In this document: positions 26,516 to 36,471 of the stretch, piece by piece
Position numbering within the stretch: the first letter of the stretch is position 1
How the letters are laid out: each line of letters begins with the position of its first letter
Notes under the pieces: model-generated
Databases searched by the model: none
Told to the model about the DNA's origin: nothing
Seen by the model: only the letters and a program-made list of their open reading frames with translations
NCBI RefSeq assembly: GCF_000010985.1
Contig: NC_013939.1
Coordinates: 1,951,501 to 2,015,500, forward strand
Source: Deferribacter desulfuricans SSM1
GTDB taxonomy: Bacteria > Chrysiogenota > Deferribacteres > Deferribacterales > Deferribacteraceae
Length of the DNA stretch: 64,000 nt
Direction of reading: 5' to 3'
Position numbers and translations under genes: made by a program

Positions 26516-28563
26516 TATCACTTTTAGAAAACCTAAACGAAAGTCAAAAAGAAGCTGTAGAATATATTGATTCCCCCCTTTTAGTGCTATCAGGTGCAGG
26601 GACAGGTAAAACAAGGGTCATAACCTATAAAATAGCATATCTTATCAAGAAAAAAATTGCACAACCAGAGAGGATTTTTGCAGTAACCTTTACCAATAAA
26701 GCTGCTGATGAAATGAAAAAAAGGATTTACGACTTAATAGGTGAAAAATCTTTTGATATTTGGCTTGGAACTTTTCATTCCAACGCATTAAGAATACTTA
26801 GAAGAGACGGACATCTATTGGGATTACCATCAAATTTTACAATTATTGACCAAGATGATCGACTTGCTCTAATCAGAAATATTTTAAAAAGGGTTGGGAT
26901 TGATGACAAAAAATACCCACCTAAAATGTATTTAAACATTATCAGTAATTATAAAAATTCCATAAATTTTGTAAAAAAAATTGACCCTCAGGAATATATC
27001 TATCGATTTAATGATGTATTTTATCTCTATAATGAAGAGTTGAAAAGATCTGCTTTAATCGATTTTGACGATATGCTTTCACTCACTCTAAGATTGTTTT
27101 ATGAAAATAAAGATATTTTACAATTTTATTCACACCTTTTTGAATATATTTTAGTTGATGAGTTTCAGGATACAAACAATATTCAATTTGAGTTTTTAAA
27201 AGCATTACGAATATTAAAAGATAAAATATGCGTTGTGGGTGACGATGATCAATCAATTTACGGTTGGCGTGGTGCCGAAGTTGGTAATATTGTATTTTTT
27301 GATAAATATTTTAAAAATACAAAGATTATAAGGCTTGAAAACAATTATAGGAGTGCACCTAAAATACTTTATCTAGCAAATAATCTCATATCAAATAACA
27401 AGTTTAGAAAAGGAAAATCTCTAAAACCTGAAATAAACATTGATGCTGAAATTTTATTAAATAGCTGCTTAGACGAAAAAGATGAAGCAAATTTTGTTGT
27501 AAAAAAGATAGAGAAATTGGTACAAGAATATTCTATCCCACTAAACGAAATTGCTGTCCTTTATAGGACAAATGCTCAATCAAGAAATTTTGAGGTTGCA
27601 TTAAATCATAAAAATATCCCTTATCAAGTAATAGGTAGTATATCCTTTTACCAAAGGAAAGAAATCAAAGATATTTTAAGTTATTTAAGATTTTACAATA
27701 ACAAATTTGACACTACCTCAATGATAAGGGCTTTGAAAAACCCTCCAAAAGGTATCGGAGACAAAACTATTGCACAAATTATCGAAATAATGAATGAAAA
27801 AAACTTATCAGCTTATGATTCAATAGTACTGTTAACCAGTAAAAAAACAGCTGCAGCTTCAAAAAGACTTCAAAATTTTATCGATATTATAGATGGAATA
27901 AAACAGCATACAAAAATTTCTGATATGATAAAACATATTGTCGATAAAACAGACTACATCAATCACATTAAAAAAACAGAAGATATTTTTATGGCAGATA
28001 ACAGAATTTACAATATAAATGAGCTTATAAACTCTGCTGTAAGTTATGAAGAGTCAACAGAAAACATATCATTAACAGACTTTTTAGCTACAACCACATT
28101 ACAGACATCAACTGATGAAATGGATAACGGCTCTGTAAAATTGATGACATTACACTCTGCAAAAGGGTTAGAGTTTGAAGCTGTCTTTTTAGTTGGATTA
28201 GAAGATGGACTTTTCCCACTTTTTAGCAGTATGGATGAAGATGAAAAGTTAGAAGAAGAAAGAAGGCTTTGCTATGTGGGTATTACCCGAGCGAAAAGAT
28301 TCCTTTATCTTACCTATGCAAAAAGTAGGCTTATTTATGGAAAAAGGCAGGATTGTTACCCTTCTCAATTTTTGGACGAAATGAGAATAAATCAGATAAA
28401 AGGGGATCAAACAAAAAAGGATGGTAGCAAAGTTATACATCCCAAATATGGAAAAGGTGTAATTATTTCTATAAAAGGTAACGGTGATGATGCAAAAGCA
28501 GATGTAATTTTTGAAAATTCTGGTATAAAAAAGATGGCATTAAAATTTTTAAAATTTATATAA
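26512..28563 (+). CDS. pcrA: UvrD/PcrA-type DNA helicase
   Basis: A 683-residue SF1A 3'-5' helicase for DNA repair and replication restart. The motifs are in order: Walker A SGAGTGKTRVITYK, VTFTNKAADEMKKRI, LVDEFQDTNN, GDDDQSIYGWRGA, NYRSAPKILYLAN, LMTLHSAKGLEFEAVFLVG, RRLCYVGITRAKRFLYLTYA. A short Tudor-like C-terminal segment (HPKYGKGVIISIKG) favours PcrA/UvrD over Rep. The start overlaps the ClC stop (ATGA). The gene sits among unrelated housekeeping genes, with gatC 16 bases downstream. Confidence 0.94.
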   Translation: MISLLENLNESQKEAVEYIDSPLLVLSGAGTGKTRVITYKIAYLIKKKIAQPERIFAVTFTNKAADEMKKRIYDLIGEKSFDIWLGTFHSNALRILRRDGHLLGLPSNFTIIDQDDRLALIRNILKRVGIDDKKYPPKMYLNIISNYKNSINFVKKIDPQEYIYRFNDVFYLYNEELKRSALIDFDDMLSLTLRLFYENKDILQFYSHLFEYILVDEFQDTNNIQFEFLKALRILKDKICVVGDDDQSIYGWRGAEVGNIVFFDKYFKNTKIIRLENNYRSAPKILYLANNLISNNKFRKGKSLKPEINIDAEILLNSCLDEKDEANFVVKKIEKLVQEYSIPLNEIAVLYRTNAQSRNFEVALNHKNIPYQVIGSISFYQRKEIKDILSYLRFYNNKFDTTSMIRALKNPPKGIGDKTIAQIIEIMNEKNLSAYDSIVLLTSKKTAAASKRLQNFIDIIDGIKQHTKISDMIKHIVDKTDYINHIKKTEDIFMADNRIYNINELINSAVSYEESTENISLTDFLATTTLQTSTDEMDNGSVKLMTLHSAKGLEFEAVFLVGLEDGLFPLFSSMDEDEKLEEERRLCYVGITRAKRFLYLTYAKSRLIYGKRQDCYPSQFLDEMRINQIKGDQTKKDGSKVIHPKYGKGVIISIKGNGDDAKADVIFENSGIKKMALKFLKFI

Positions 28564-28579
28564 AGGGAAGAGGTGTAAA

Positions 28580-28876
28580 ATGTCTGAAATAATTTCCAAA
28601 AAGGATGTAAAACACATCGCAAAACTTGCAAGATTAACTTTTAATGATGAAGAGATAGAAAAATTTACTGGTGAGCTCAATAAAATTTTGGACTACATCC
28701 ATAAACTAAATGAACTTAACACAGATGATGTAGAACCCACATCACACGTTTTAGATATAACAAATGTTTTTAGAGATGACTCAGTAAAAGAGTCTTTAGC
28801 CAACGAAGAAGCACTTAAAAATGCTCCTGAAAAAGAGTATGAACATTTTAAAGTTCCAAGAGTAATTGAAGGTTAG
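28580..28876 (+). CDS. gatC: Glu/Asp-tRNA amidotransferase subunit C
   Basis: A 98-residue small subunit that wraps GatA and GatB together. It has the usual start ISKKDVKHIAKLARLTFNDEE, the leucine helix FTGELNKILDYIHKLNELN, and the conserved tail VEPTSHVLDITNVFRDD followed by APEKEYEHFKVPRVIEG. The length is standard. The ATG follows GGGAAGAGGTG. It is directly upstream of gatA and separated from gatB by about 17 kb. Confidence 0.96.
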   Translation: MSEIISKKDVKHIAKLARLTFNDEEIEKFTGELNKILDYIHKLNELNTDDVEPTSHVLDITNVFRDDSVKESLANEEALKNAPEKEYEHFKVPRVIEG

Positions 28877-28888
28877 GAGGATAATGCT

Positions 28889-30349
28889 ATGGACTTGCTT
28901 AATAAAACAATCAATGAGCTAAAAACTCTTCTTGAAACAAAGCAAATATCTGCATATGAACTTAACAAGTTTTATTTAGACAGAATAAAAAATATCGACA
29001 CAAAGATAGATTCCTATCTTTATTTAAATGAGTCAATTTTAGATGAAGCAAAAATTATCGATGAAAAAAGAGCGAGAGGGGAAAAACTACCTGAATATGC
29101 AGGTATCCCAATAGCAATAAAAGACAATATGGTAACGAAAGGGATGCCTACAACCTGTGCTTCCAAAATACTCGAAAATTTCGATTCCCCTTATAATGCC
29201 ACAGTTGTGGAATTATTAAAAGAAAAGGGGTTTTTAATACTTGGGAAGCTCAACATGGATGAGTTTGCAATGGGTTCCTCATGTGAAAATTCCTATTACA
29301 AGAAAACTAAGAACCCATGGGATTTGGAAAGAGTCCCTGGTGGTTCATCTGGGGGCTCAGCTGCTGCTGTTGCTGCAAGATTAGCTCCAGCCACTTTGGG
29401 TAGTGATACAGGTGGTTCAATAAGACAACCAGCTTCACTATGTAATGTATGCGGTTTAAAACCAACTTACGGCAGAGTTTCAAGATATGGCTTAGTGGCT
29501 TTTGCTTCAAGTTTAGATCAGATAGGACCATTGACACATAATGTTGAAGATTCAGCTCTACTTCTTAGCATTATCGGAAAACATGATGAAAAAGATTCAA
29601 CCTCTGCAAAATTTGAGTCAAAAGATTACACAGCAAATTTAAACAAAGATATAAAAGGTTTAAAAATAGGGGTTCCAAAAGAGTTCTTTGGAGAAGGGAT
29701 ACAACCTGAAGTAAAAGAAAAAGTATTAGAGGCAATAAAACAGTTTGAAAGTTTAGGATGTGAAATAAAAGAGATTTCACTCCCACATACAGAATACGCT
29801 GTTGCAGTTTACTATATTATTGCTACTGCTGAAGCTTCTAGTAACCTTGCAAGATATGATGGAGTCAGATACGGTTTTAGGGCAGAAGCAGAAGGCCTAA
29901 TCGATATGTATGAAAAAACTAGATCAATTGGATTCGGAGACGAAGTAAAAAGAAGAATTATGCTTGGAACTTATGTTCTTAGTGCAGGTTATTACGATGC
30001 CTATTACTTAAAAGCACAAAAAGTAAGAACATTAATAAAAAATGACTACTTAAATGCTTTCAAAGAAGTAGATGTAATAATAACCCCAACATCCCCGACA
30101 ACTGCATTTAAAATAGGGGAAAAATCATCAGATCCATTGCAAATGTATTTAAGTGATATTTATACCATATCATTAAACCTTTTTGGTGGCTGTGGGATCT
30201 CAATCCCATGTGGTTTTGACAACAACAATTTACCAATCGGATTACAGATAATGGGTAACTATTTTGAAGAGGAAAAAGTATTGAATCTTGCGCATAAATT
30301 CCAGCAAATAACGGATTTTCATAAAAAACTACCATCAATTGCTAGCTAA
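28889..30349 (+). CDS. gatA: Glu/Asp-tRNA amidotransferase subunit A
   Basis: A 486-residue amidase-signature enzyme that frees ammonia from glutamine for GatB. The Lys-Ser-Ser catalytic triad lies in [20 protein letters not shown] and the [16 protein letters not shown] loop. [20 protein letters not shown] and the C-terminal [11 protein letters not shown] are typical. The length is normal. The ATG follows TTAGGAGGATAA. It is the last gene of the long plus-strand run and is followed by a strong terminator. Confidence 0.97.
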   Translation: MDLLNKTINELKTLLETKQISAYELNKFYLDRIKNIDTKIDSYLYLNESILDEAKIIDEKRARGEKLPEYAGIPIAIKDNMVTKGMPTTCASKILENFDSPYNATVVELLKEKGFLILGKLNMDEFAMGSSCENSYYKKTKNPWDLERVPGGSSGGSAAAVAARLAPATLGSDTGGSIRQPASLCNVCGLKPTYGRVSRYGLVAFASSLDQIGPLTHNVEDSALLLSIIGKHDEKDSTSAKFESKDYTANLNKDIKGLKIGVPKEFFGEGIQPEVKEKVLEAIKQFESLGCEIKEISLPHTEYAVAVYYIIATAEASSNLARYDGVRYGFRAEAEGLIDMYEKTRSIGFGDEVKRRIMLGTYVLSAGYYDAYYLKAQKVRTLIKNDYLNAFKEVDVIITPTSPTTAFKIGEKSSDPLQMYLSDIYTISLNLFGGCGISIPCGFDNNNLPIGLQIMGNYFEEEKVLNLAHKFQQITDFHKKLPSIAS

Positions 30350-30356
30350 TTAAGAT

Positions 30357-30394
30357 GGCTACCTAAAAATTTAGGTAGCCCATTATTTTTTTTC
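30357..30394 (+). terminator. Rho-independent terminator after gatA
   Basis: A 10-base-pair stem (GGCTACCTAA paired with TTAGGTAGCC, 30357-30366/30371-30380) followed by CATTATTTTTTTTC. It has a strong G/C base and a T-tract, directly after the gatA stop. Confidence 0.92.
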
Positions 30395-30411
30395 TAAAGT
30401 TTTAAAAGTTA

Positions 30412-30440
30412 TTGCCGATTGATTTAAAGTAACCTAAAAT
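30412..30440 (+). promoter_or_regulatory. Candidate promoter for the 30462 gene
   Basis: TTGCCG (30412-30417), a 17-base spacer and TAAAAT (30435-30440) lie between the gatA terminator and the next start. Position and spacing are good. Confidence 0.6.
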
Positions 30441-30461
30441 ATTAATAGGAGCAGGTAAAAG

Positions 30462-30755
30462 ATGTCAATTGAGTTCAGTAATCTTTCGAACATTATAAGA
30501 ACATACAATAGACAGTTGAAGCTTGGGAAAGTAACTGATACTTTAAGTAAAGCACCTGCTCAATCTTTAGACAAAGTTACTTTATCTCCAGAAGCATTAA
30601 AGCTCCTTTTTATAACTGATGTCTTAGCTGAAATTAACTCCGAAGAGATTTCTAAGGCTGATATAGAAAAACTTTTAGATGGTATCGATCTATCAAAACT
30701 CTCAGAAGATCAGTTAAAAGCATTAAAAAAGGATATAATTGAAAATTTAGAATAA
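30462..30755 (+). CDS. Small helical protein of unknown function
   Basis: A 97-residue soluble protein, not firmly recognised. The N-terminus (FSNLSNIIRTYNRQLKLGK) and a linker SLDKVTLSPEA are followed by an acidic helical half (ISKADIEKLLDGIDLSKLSE). It recalls the small FlgM-associated proteins found near flagellar genes in some anaerobes, and the central DKVTLSPEA recalls FlgM-type linkers, but no flagellar gene is in the window. It has its own promoter and an AGGAG/AGGT ribosome site. Confidence 0.65.
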   Translation: MSIEFSNLSNIIRTYNRQLKLGKVTDTLSKAPAQSLDKVTLSPEALKLLFITDVLAEINSEEISKADIEKLLDGIDLSKLSEDQLKALKKDIIENLE

Positions 30756-30763
30756 AAAAGTTG

Positions 30764-30792
30764 TTGATTAATATCATCATTTAGCATATTTT
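30764..30792 (+). promoter_or_regulatory. Candidate promoter very close to the ribF start
   Basis: TTGATT (30764-30769), a 17-base spacer and TATTTT (30787-30792). Transcription would begin about 30798-30800, only a few bases before the ribF ATG at 30802, which has no ribosome site, so the mRNA could be leaderless. Confidence 0.45.
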
Positions 30793-30801
30793 CCACCTAC
30801 A

Positions 30802-31719
30802 ATGGAAGTTATAAAAGATTTATCAAAATGGAAGATTGACTCATCTACTATTATTACCATAGGTAATTTTGATGGTGTGCACCTTGGCCATCAAACTATC
30901 ATTAAAAAGGTCCTATCTTTAGCAAAAGAGTTCAACCTAAAATCAGGAGTGGTTACTTTTTCTCCACACCCTATAAAATTTTTCAATAAAGATATCAAAC
31001 TAATTATGACAGAAAGAAAGAAAATTAAAATTTTTGAAAGTTTGGGTATCGATTATTTTTTTAATCTAACTTTCAACGAAAGTATAGCAAACATGGATCC
31101 AGAGATTTTCATTAGAGAATTTCTTGTAAAATCGCTTAAAGCAAGTTTTATTGTGGTAGGTTATGATTATCGTTTTGGCAGAAAAAGAAAAGGTGATTAT
31201 GAGCTACTGAAAATGCTGGAAACAAAATACGGATACACTGCTTTTAAAATACCACCTGTCAAAATAGATGATATCATTGTTTCATCCACAAACATCAGGT
31301 CTCTGTTATCAAAAGGGGATGTGGAACTTGCAAATAAAATGCTGGGACGCCCTTTTACATTAGAAGGGGTGGTAGTAAAAGGTGATGGATATGGCAGGTT
31401 ATTAGGTTACCCAACTGCAAATTTATCTGTGAAAAATGAACTCATCCCGGCAAACGGTATCTATGCTACTAAAACCATTATAAACAATAAAAAATATTTG
31501 AGTGTTACAAACATTGGGATAAGACCAACATTAGTAAATAAAAACGAAGTTAGAGTAGAAACGCATATATTTGATTTCGATGAAGATATTTATGACAATT
31601 TCATAGAAGTGGAATTTCATTCGTATATAAGAGAAGAAAAAAAGTTTGAAGATGTAAATAGTTTAATAAAACAAATTCAAAAAGATTGTGAAAAAGCAAA
31701 GGAAATTTTATGTCGATAA
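30802..31719 (+). CDS. ribF: Bifunctional riboflavin kinase / FAD synthetase
   Basis: A 305-residue enzyme converting riboflavin to FMN and FAD. The N-terminal nucleotidyltransferase has TIGNFDGVHLGHQTIIKK, GVVTFSPHPIKFF and VVGYDYRFGRKRKGD, then SSTNIRSLLSKGDVELA. The C-terminal kinase domain begins near residue 185 (LEGVVVKGDGYGRLLGYPTANL) and shows NIGIRPT and VETHIFDFDEDIYD. The length is normal. The region before the ATG has no Shine-Dalgarno, unlike its neighbours. The end overlaps rimO by 10 bases. Confidence 0.95.
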   Translation: MEVIKDLSKWKIDSSTIITIGNFDGVHLGHQTIIKKVLSLAKEFNLKSGVVTFSPHPIKFFNKDIKLIMTERKKIKIFESLGIDYFFNLTFNESIANMDPEIFIREFLVKSLKASFIVVGYDYRFGRKRKGDYELLKMLETKYGYTAFKIPPVKIDDIIVSSTNIRSLLSKGDVELANKMLGRPFTLEGVVVKGDGYGRLLGYPTANLSVKNELIPANGIYATKTIINNKKYLSVTNIGIRPTLVNKNEVRVETHIFDFDEDIYDNFIEVEFHSYIREEKKFEDVNSLIKQIQKDCEKAKEILCR

Positions 31720-33059
31720 AAATAGCTTCAGTAAGTTTAGGTTGTCCAAAAAACCAAGTGGACCTTGAGGTTCTCCTTGGTAAAATGACTGATGAAGATT
31801 TTATGCTTACAAATAATCCAGATGAAGCTGACGCAATTATTATAAACACATGCGGTTTTATTGAACCAGCAGTAATGGAAGCTGTGGAAACAATTTTAGA
31901 ATTTGAATCATACAAAGAAAAAGGGAAAAAAATTATAGTAACTGGATGTATGGTTGAAAGATACAAAAATGAGTTTGAAAAAGAATTCCCTTTTGTGGAC
32001 TATTATACAGGTGTGGGAGAACTAAAATCTGTTATAGATTTTCTAAAAAATAATTCTAAACCTAAGCAAACAGAAAAAAATTTATACTTTTCTAAAAACA
32101 GAGTTATTCTCAATCCGCAAAGCTTTGCATATCTTAAAATTGCGGATGGTTGTAGGAATAGGTGCTCTTACTGCACTATTCCATCAATACGGGGAACTCA
32201 AAAATCTAGAAAAATCGAAGATATATTAGAGGAAGCACAAAGATTAATAGATGGAGGAGTAAAAGAGCTTATACTCATCTCTCAAGATACCACTAAATAT
32301 GGGATAGATATCTACGGCTCTTTTATGATAAAACCTCTATTGGAAAAACTTTCATCTTTAGAAGGTGATTTCTATATTAGAACCCTTTACTTAAACCCTG
32401 ATGGTGTAGATGGAGAGCTTATCGATATAATACTAAATAACCCTAAAATTATAAATTATTTTGAAATACCTATCCAACACATAAATGACAGAATATTAAA
32501 GCTAATGAATAGAAAGTTCAACTCATCCCATATCAAAAAAATATTTACACTAATTAAGGAAAAAAGTGAGGATGCATTTATAAGAACCACATTTATTGTT
32601 GGTTTCCCATCTGAAACTGAAGAAGAATTTAATGAGATAATAGATTTTCTGCATGAATTTAAACCAGATTTTGCTGGATTTTTCCCATTTTATCCAGAAG
32701 ATGGAGTAAAAGCTTCTACTATGGATGGACAAATTTCTAAAAGAGAAAAGAATAAAAGAGTGAAGCAACTTGAAAAAATTCAAAAAAAGATAACTTCAGA
32801 AAGGCTCAAATCTCTCAAAAAAGAAAAAATACTCTGCTTTGCAGAAAAATATAATGACGACTTTGATTTTATTGTAGAGGGTAGAGCTATCTTTCAAACA
32901 CCTGATATAGATGGTAAAGTATATATCATAGATGGTGTTGCTGACTCAGGAGTTGGACCATATTTATGCAAGATAAAAAGGGTTGTATATCCTGATTTAT
33001 ATTGTAAAATAGAATCTCCATACATAAATGAGGTTACAGATGAAAAAAGTTCTTGTTAG
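31710..33059 (+). CDS. rimO: Ribosomal protein S12 methylthiotransferase RimO
   Basis: A 449-residue radical-SAM enzyme that methylthiolates an Asp of ribosomal protein S12. The N-terminal domain carries three cluster-binding cysteines (SLGCPKNQVDLE, NTCGFIEPA, VTGCMVERY). The radical-SAM motif is CRNRCSYC, followed by IPSIRGTQKSR and LISQDTTKYG, and a C-terminal TRAM domain starts near residue 375. KNQVDLE and the TIPSIRG context place it in RimO rather than MiaB. It overlaps ribF by 10 bases and bamD by 20. Confidence 0.95.
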   Translation: MSIKIASVSLGCPKNQVDLEVLLGKMTDEDFMLTNNPDEADAIIINTCGFIEPAVMEAVETILEFESYKEKGKKIIVTGCMVERYKNEFEKEFPFVDYYTGVGELKSVIDFLKNNSKPKQTEKNLYFSKNRVILNPQSFAYLKIADGCRNRCSYCTIPSIRGTQKSRKIEDILEEAQRLIDGGVKELILISQDTTKYGIDIYGSFMIKPLLEKLSSLEGDFYIRTLYLNPDGVDGELIDIILNNPKIINYFEIPIQHINDRILKLMNRKFNSSHIKKIFTLIKEKSEDAFIRTTFIVGFPSETEEEFNEIIDFLHEFKPDFAGFFPFYPEDGVKASTMDGQISKREKNKRVKQLEKIQKKITSERLKSLKKEKILCFAEKYNDDFDFIVEGRAIFQTPDIDGKVYIIDGVADSGVGPYLCKIKRVVYPDLYCKIESPYINEVTDEKSSC

Positions 33060-33786
33060 TTTTATAATAACACTGTTACTCTTTGCATGCGCAGGTAAAA
33101 AAGAGATAAACAAAGATGCTGCAACGTACTTTAAAGAAGGCTTAACTTACTTTCAAAACAAAAAATATGAAAAAGCTGCAGCTGCATTTGAAGAAGCATT
33201 AAAAAAAGCTGACACGCCCGAATTGGCTGCAAAAGCTCAGCTCTTTTTGGCTGACTCATACTATTTAGACGAAAAATATGATGATGCAATTGCTGCATAC
33301 AAATCCTATCTCGAATTATATGAAAATCAGCCAGATGCAAAAAGAGCACTACTAAGACTAGGGTTATCATATTATGCTATGTTACAACCAATCGACAGAG
33401 ATCAATCTTACACTAGAGAAGCTTACAATACCTTTTTAAAATTAAATGCAAAATATCCTGAATTCTCAAAAAAATATAATATCCCTGCAAAACTTAGAAA
33501 ATTGAAAAATATGCTCGCAGAAAAAGATTTCTATGTAGCAAAATTTTATGTAAGGATCGGTGAAGATAAAGCTGCAATAGTAAGGTTGGAAAAAATATTA
33601 AAAGAATACAAAGACACAAAAGTTTATCCAGAGGCAGCTCTTTTATATGCAAAAGTATTAATTAATATTAAAAAGCCTGATAAAGCTGTTTCAGTCCTTA
33701 GCCAGTTATTAAAGGAAAGAAAAGACCCAAGATTACTACCTGAAATAAATAAGATACTAAAGGACTTAAAGAAGCATTTGGGGTAA
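33040..33786 (+). CDS. bamD: Outer-membrane assembly lipoprotein BamD
   Basis: A 248-residue TPR lipoprotein of the BAM complex that inserts beta-barrel proteins into the outer membrane. The signal ends LLFAC with Cys17. TPR-type helices follow, with family landmarks: YFKEGLTYFQNKKYEKAAAAF, LGLSYYAMLQPIDRDQSYT and VAKFYVRIGEDKAAIVRLE. The ATG chosen follows GAGGT; an in-frame ATG four codons upstream is less well placed. It starts within the rimO end. It shows that the organism has an outer membrane. Confidence 0.87.
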   Translation: MKKVLVSFIITLLLFACAGKKEINKDAATYFKEGLTYFQNKKYEKAAAAFEEALKKADTPELAAKAQLFLADSYYLDEKYDDAIAAYKSYLELYENQPDAKRALLRLGLSYYAMLQPIDRDQSYTREAYNTFLKLNAKYPEFSKKYNIPAKLRKLKNMLAEKDFYVAKFYVRIGEDKAAIVRLEKILKEYKDTKVYPEAALLYAKVLINIKKPDKAVSVLSQLLKERKDPRLLPEINKILKDLKKHLG

Positions 33787-33788
33787 AA

Positions 33789-34502
33789 ATGGAAAACAAC
33801 AATTACTTTTATTTTTATGAAAAAGGTAAAGAAGAGTTCTTAGCCGGAGATTATGAAAAAGCAAGACAATATTTAGAAAAATTTCTCAAATACAAAGATA
33901 ACTTTGCAGATGTTTATAATTTTTTAGGTTTTATATATTATATTTCCAATGATCTTAACAGAGCAATTGACTTTTACGAAAAAGCCATAGAGTTAAACCC
34001 ATATTATACTGAAGCATTAATGAATATCACAGTTATTTATCATAGCATTGGAGAATACGAAAAAGCTGAAAAGTATTTTAAGATGTTAAAAGAGAACAAG
34101 AATATTAAAGGGATTGCTGACAAACACTGTATAGGTAAACTTGCTAATATACATGCAGAATTAGCTAAAAAATATTTGTCTCTTTTTATGTATGATGAAG
34201 CCCTGGAAGAATATGAAAAGGCATTAAAGCTTGCACCAGAATTTCCTGATATCAGACTTGCATATGCAAACGCTTTAAGAGATGCTAATAAACTGGAAGA
34301 AGCCATATTTCAATATGACCAGGTGTTAATAAGAAAACCAAAATACATTGAAGCCTTAATAAATCAAGCAATAACATTTTATAAACTTGGTTATCTAGGG
34401 TTTGCCCTAGAAGCATTAAAAAAAGCAAAACTTATCGATGCTAATAATAAAAACTTACAAGCATTTTTATATCTATTAGAAAACTCAAAGGAGGTTGAAT
34501 AA
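33789..34502 (+). CDS. TPR-repeat protein
   Basis: A 237-residue cytoplasmic protein made of about six tetratricopeptide repeats, for example YYFYEKGKEEFLAGDYEKAR, YNFLGFIYYISNDLNRAID, LMNITVIYHSIGEYEKAEK and LINQAITFYKLGYLGFALEAL. No signal peptide, enzyme domain or membrane segment is visible. It is a scaffold by fold; the partner is unknown. It lies 2 bases after bamD and ends where serS begins, so it may assist envelope assembly, by proximity only. Confidence 0.85.
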   Translation: MENNNYFYFYEKGKEEFLAGDYEKARQYLEKFLKYKDNFADVYNFLGFIYYISNDLNRAIDFYEKAIELNPYYTEALMNITVIYHSIGEYEKAEKYFKMLKENKNIKGIADKHCIGKLANIHAELAKKYLSLFMYDEALEEYEKALKLAPEFPDIRLAYANALRDANKLEEAIFQYDQVLIRKPKYIEALINQAITFYKLGYLGFALEALKKAKLIDANNKNLQAFLYLLENSKEVE

Positions 34503-35780
<1,278 letters not shown>

Positions 35781-35784
35781 AAAT

Positions 35785-36471
35785 GTGACAACTTTATACG
35801 TTTTAGCAACTCCATTATCTCAACAATTTGACCAATTGCCTCAATATCAAATTGAAATTTTGAAGAATATTTCTCTATTTATTGGTGAAGAAAAAAAATT
35901 TATTCATCGACTCTTGGTTTTTTTAAATAAAAGAGGTAGCGAATATATCCAGATTAATGAGCATTCAAGAGAAGATGACTATCTTTTTGCTTTAGATTTA
36001 ATTTTCGAGCATGAAAAGGCTGTAATCTTTTCAGATGTGGGTGTACCTGCTGTGGCCGATCCTGGATACAGATTAATAGACCTTGCCCACAATAAAGGCG
36101 TAAATATTATTTCACTACCAGGGCCATCATCCATTACCACAGCACTTTCAGTATCAGGTTTTTATGCAGAAAAATTTTATTTTGCAGGATTCCCTCCAAA
36201 AAAGGAACCTCAACGAAAAAGATTTCTAAAGAAAATTGCTGATAAAAAAGAGACTGTTGTTTTGATGGAAAGACCATATACTCTTGAAAAAATATTAGAA
36301 GAACTACAGTTTATAAACAGAAGGATTTCCATCTCTTTTAACTTAGGTTTGAAAGATGAGATAACACTTAGAGGAAAAGCGAAAGAATTATTAGAAAAAA
36401 CAAAAGATTTTGAAAAAAAACCTTTTGTCATAGTTATTGAAGGCCAAAAAAATGAAAAAACTTTTAGATGA
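35785..36471 (+). CDS. RsmI-like SAM-dependent methylase (tetrapyrrole methylase fold)
   Basis: A 228-residue protein of the family that includes RsmI, the 16S rRNA C1402 ribose methyltransferase. It has SDVGVPAVADPGYRLIDLA and SLPGPSSITTALSVSGF, as in RsmI, and FYFAGFPPKKEPQRKRFLKK. The N-terminal RsmI signature ATPIGNLED is altered to ATPLSQQFD, and the 50-60 residue C-terminal domain of full RsmI (about 280 residues) is absent. It may be a divergent paralogue. The start is GTG with a weak ribosome site, 4 bases after serS. Confidence 0.8.
   Translation: MTTLYVLATPLSQQFDQLPQYQIEILKNISLFIGEEKKFIHRLLVFLNKRGSEYIQINEHSREDDYLFALDLIFEHEKAVIFSDVGVPAVADPGYRLIDLAHNKGVNIISLPGPSSITTALSVSGFYAEKFYFAGFPPKKEPQRKRFLKKIADKKETVVLMERPYTLEKILEELQFINRRISISFNLGLKDEITLRGKAKELLEKTKDFEKKPFVIVIEGQKNEKTFR

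Noticed and set aside
33028-33039. Longer bamD starting at 33028
   Set aside because: The ATG at 33040 has the GAGGT site at good spacing and gives a standard lipoprotein signal beginning MKK.
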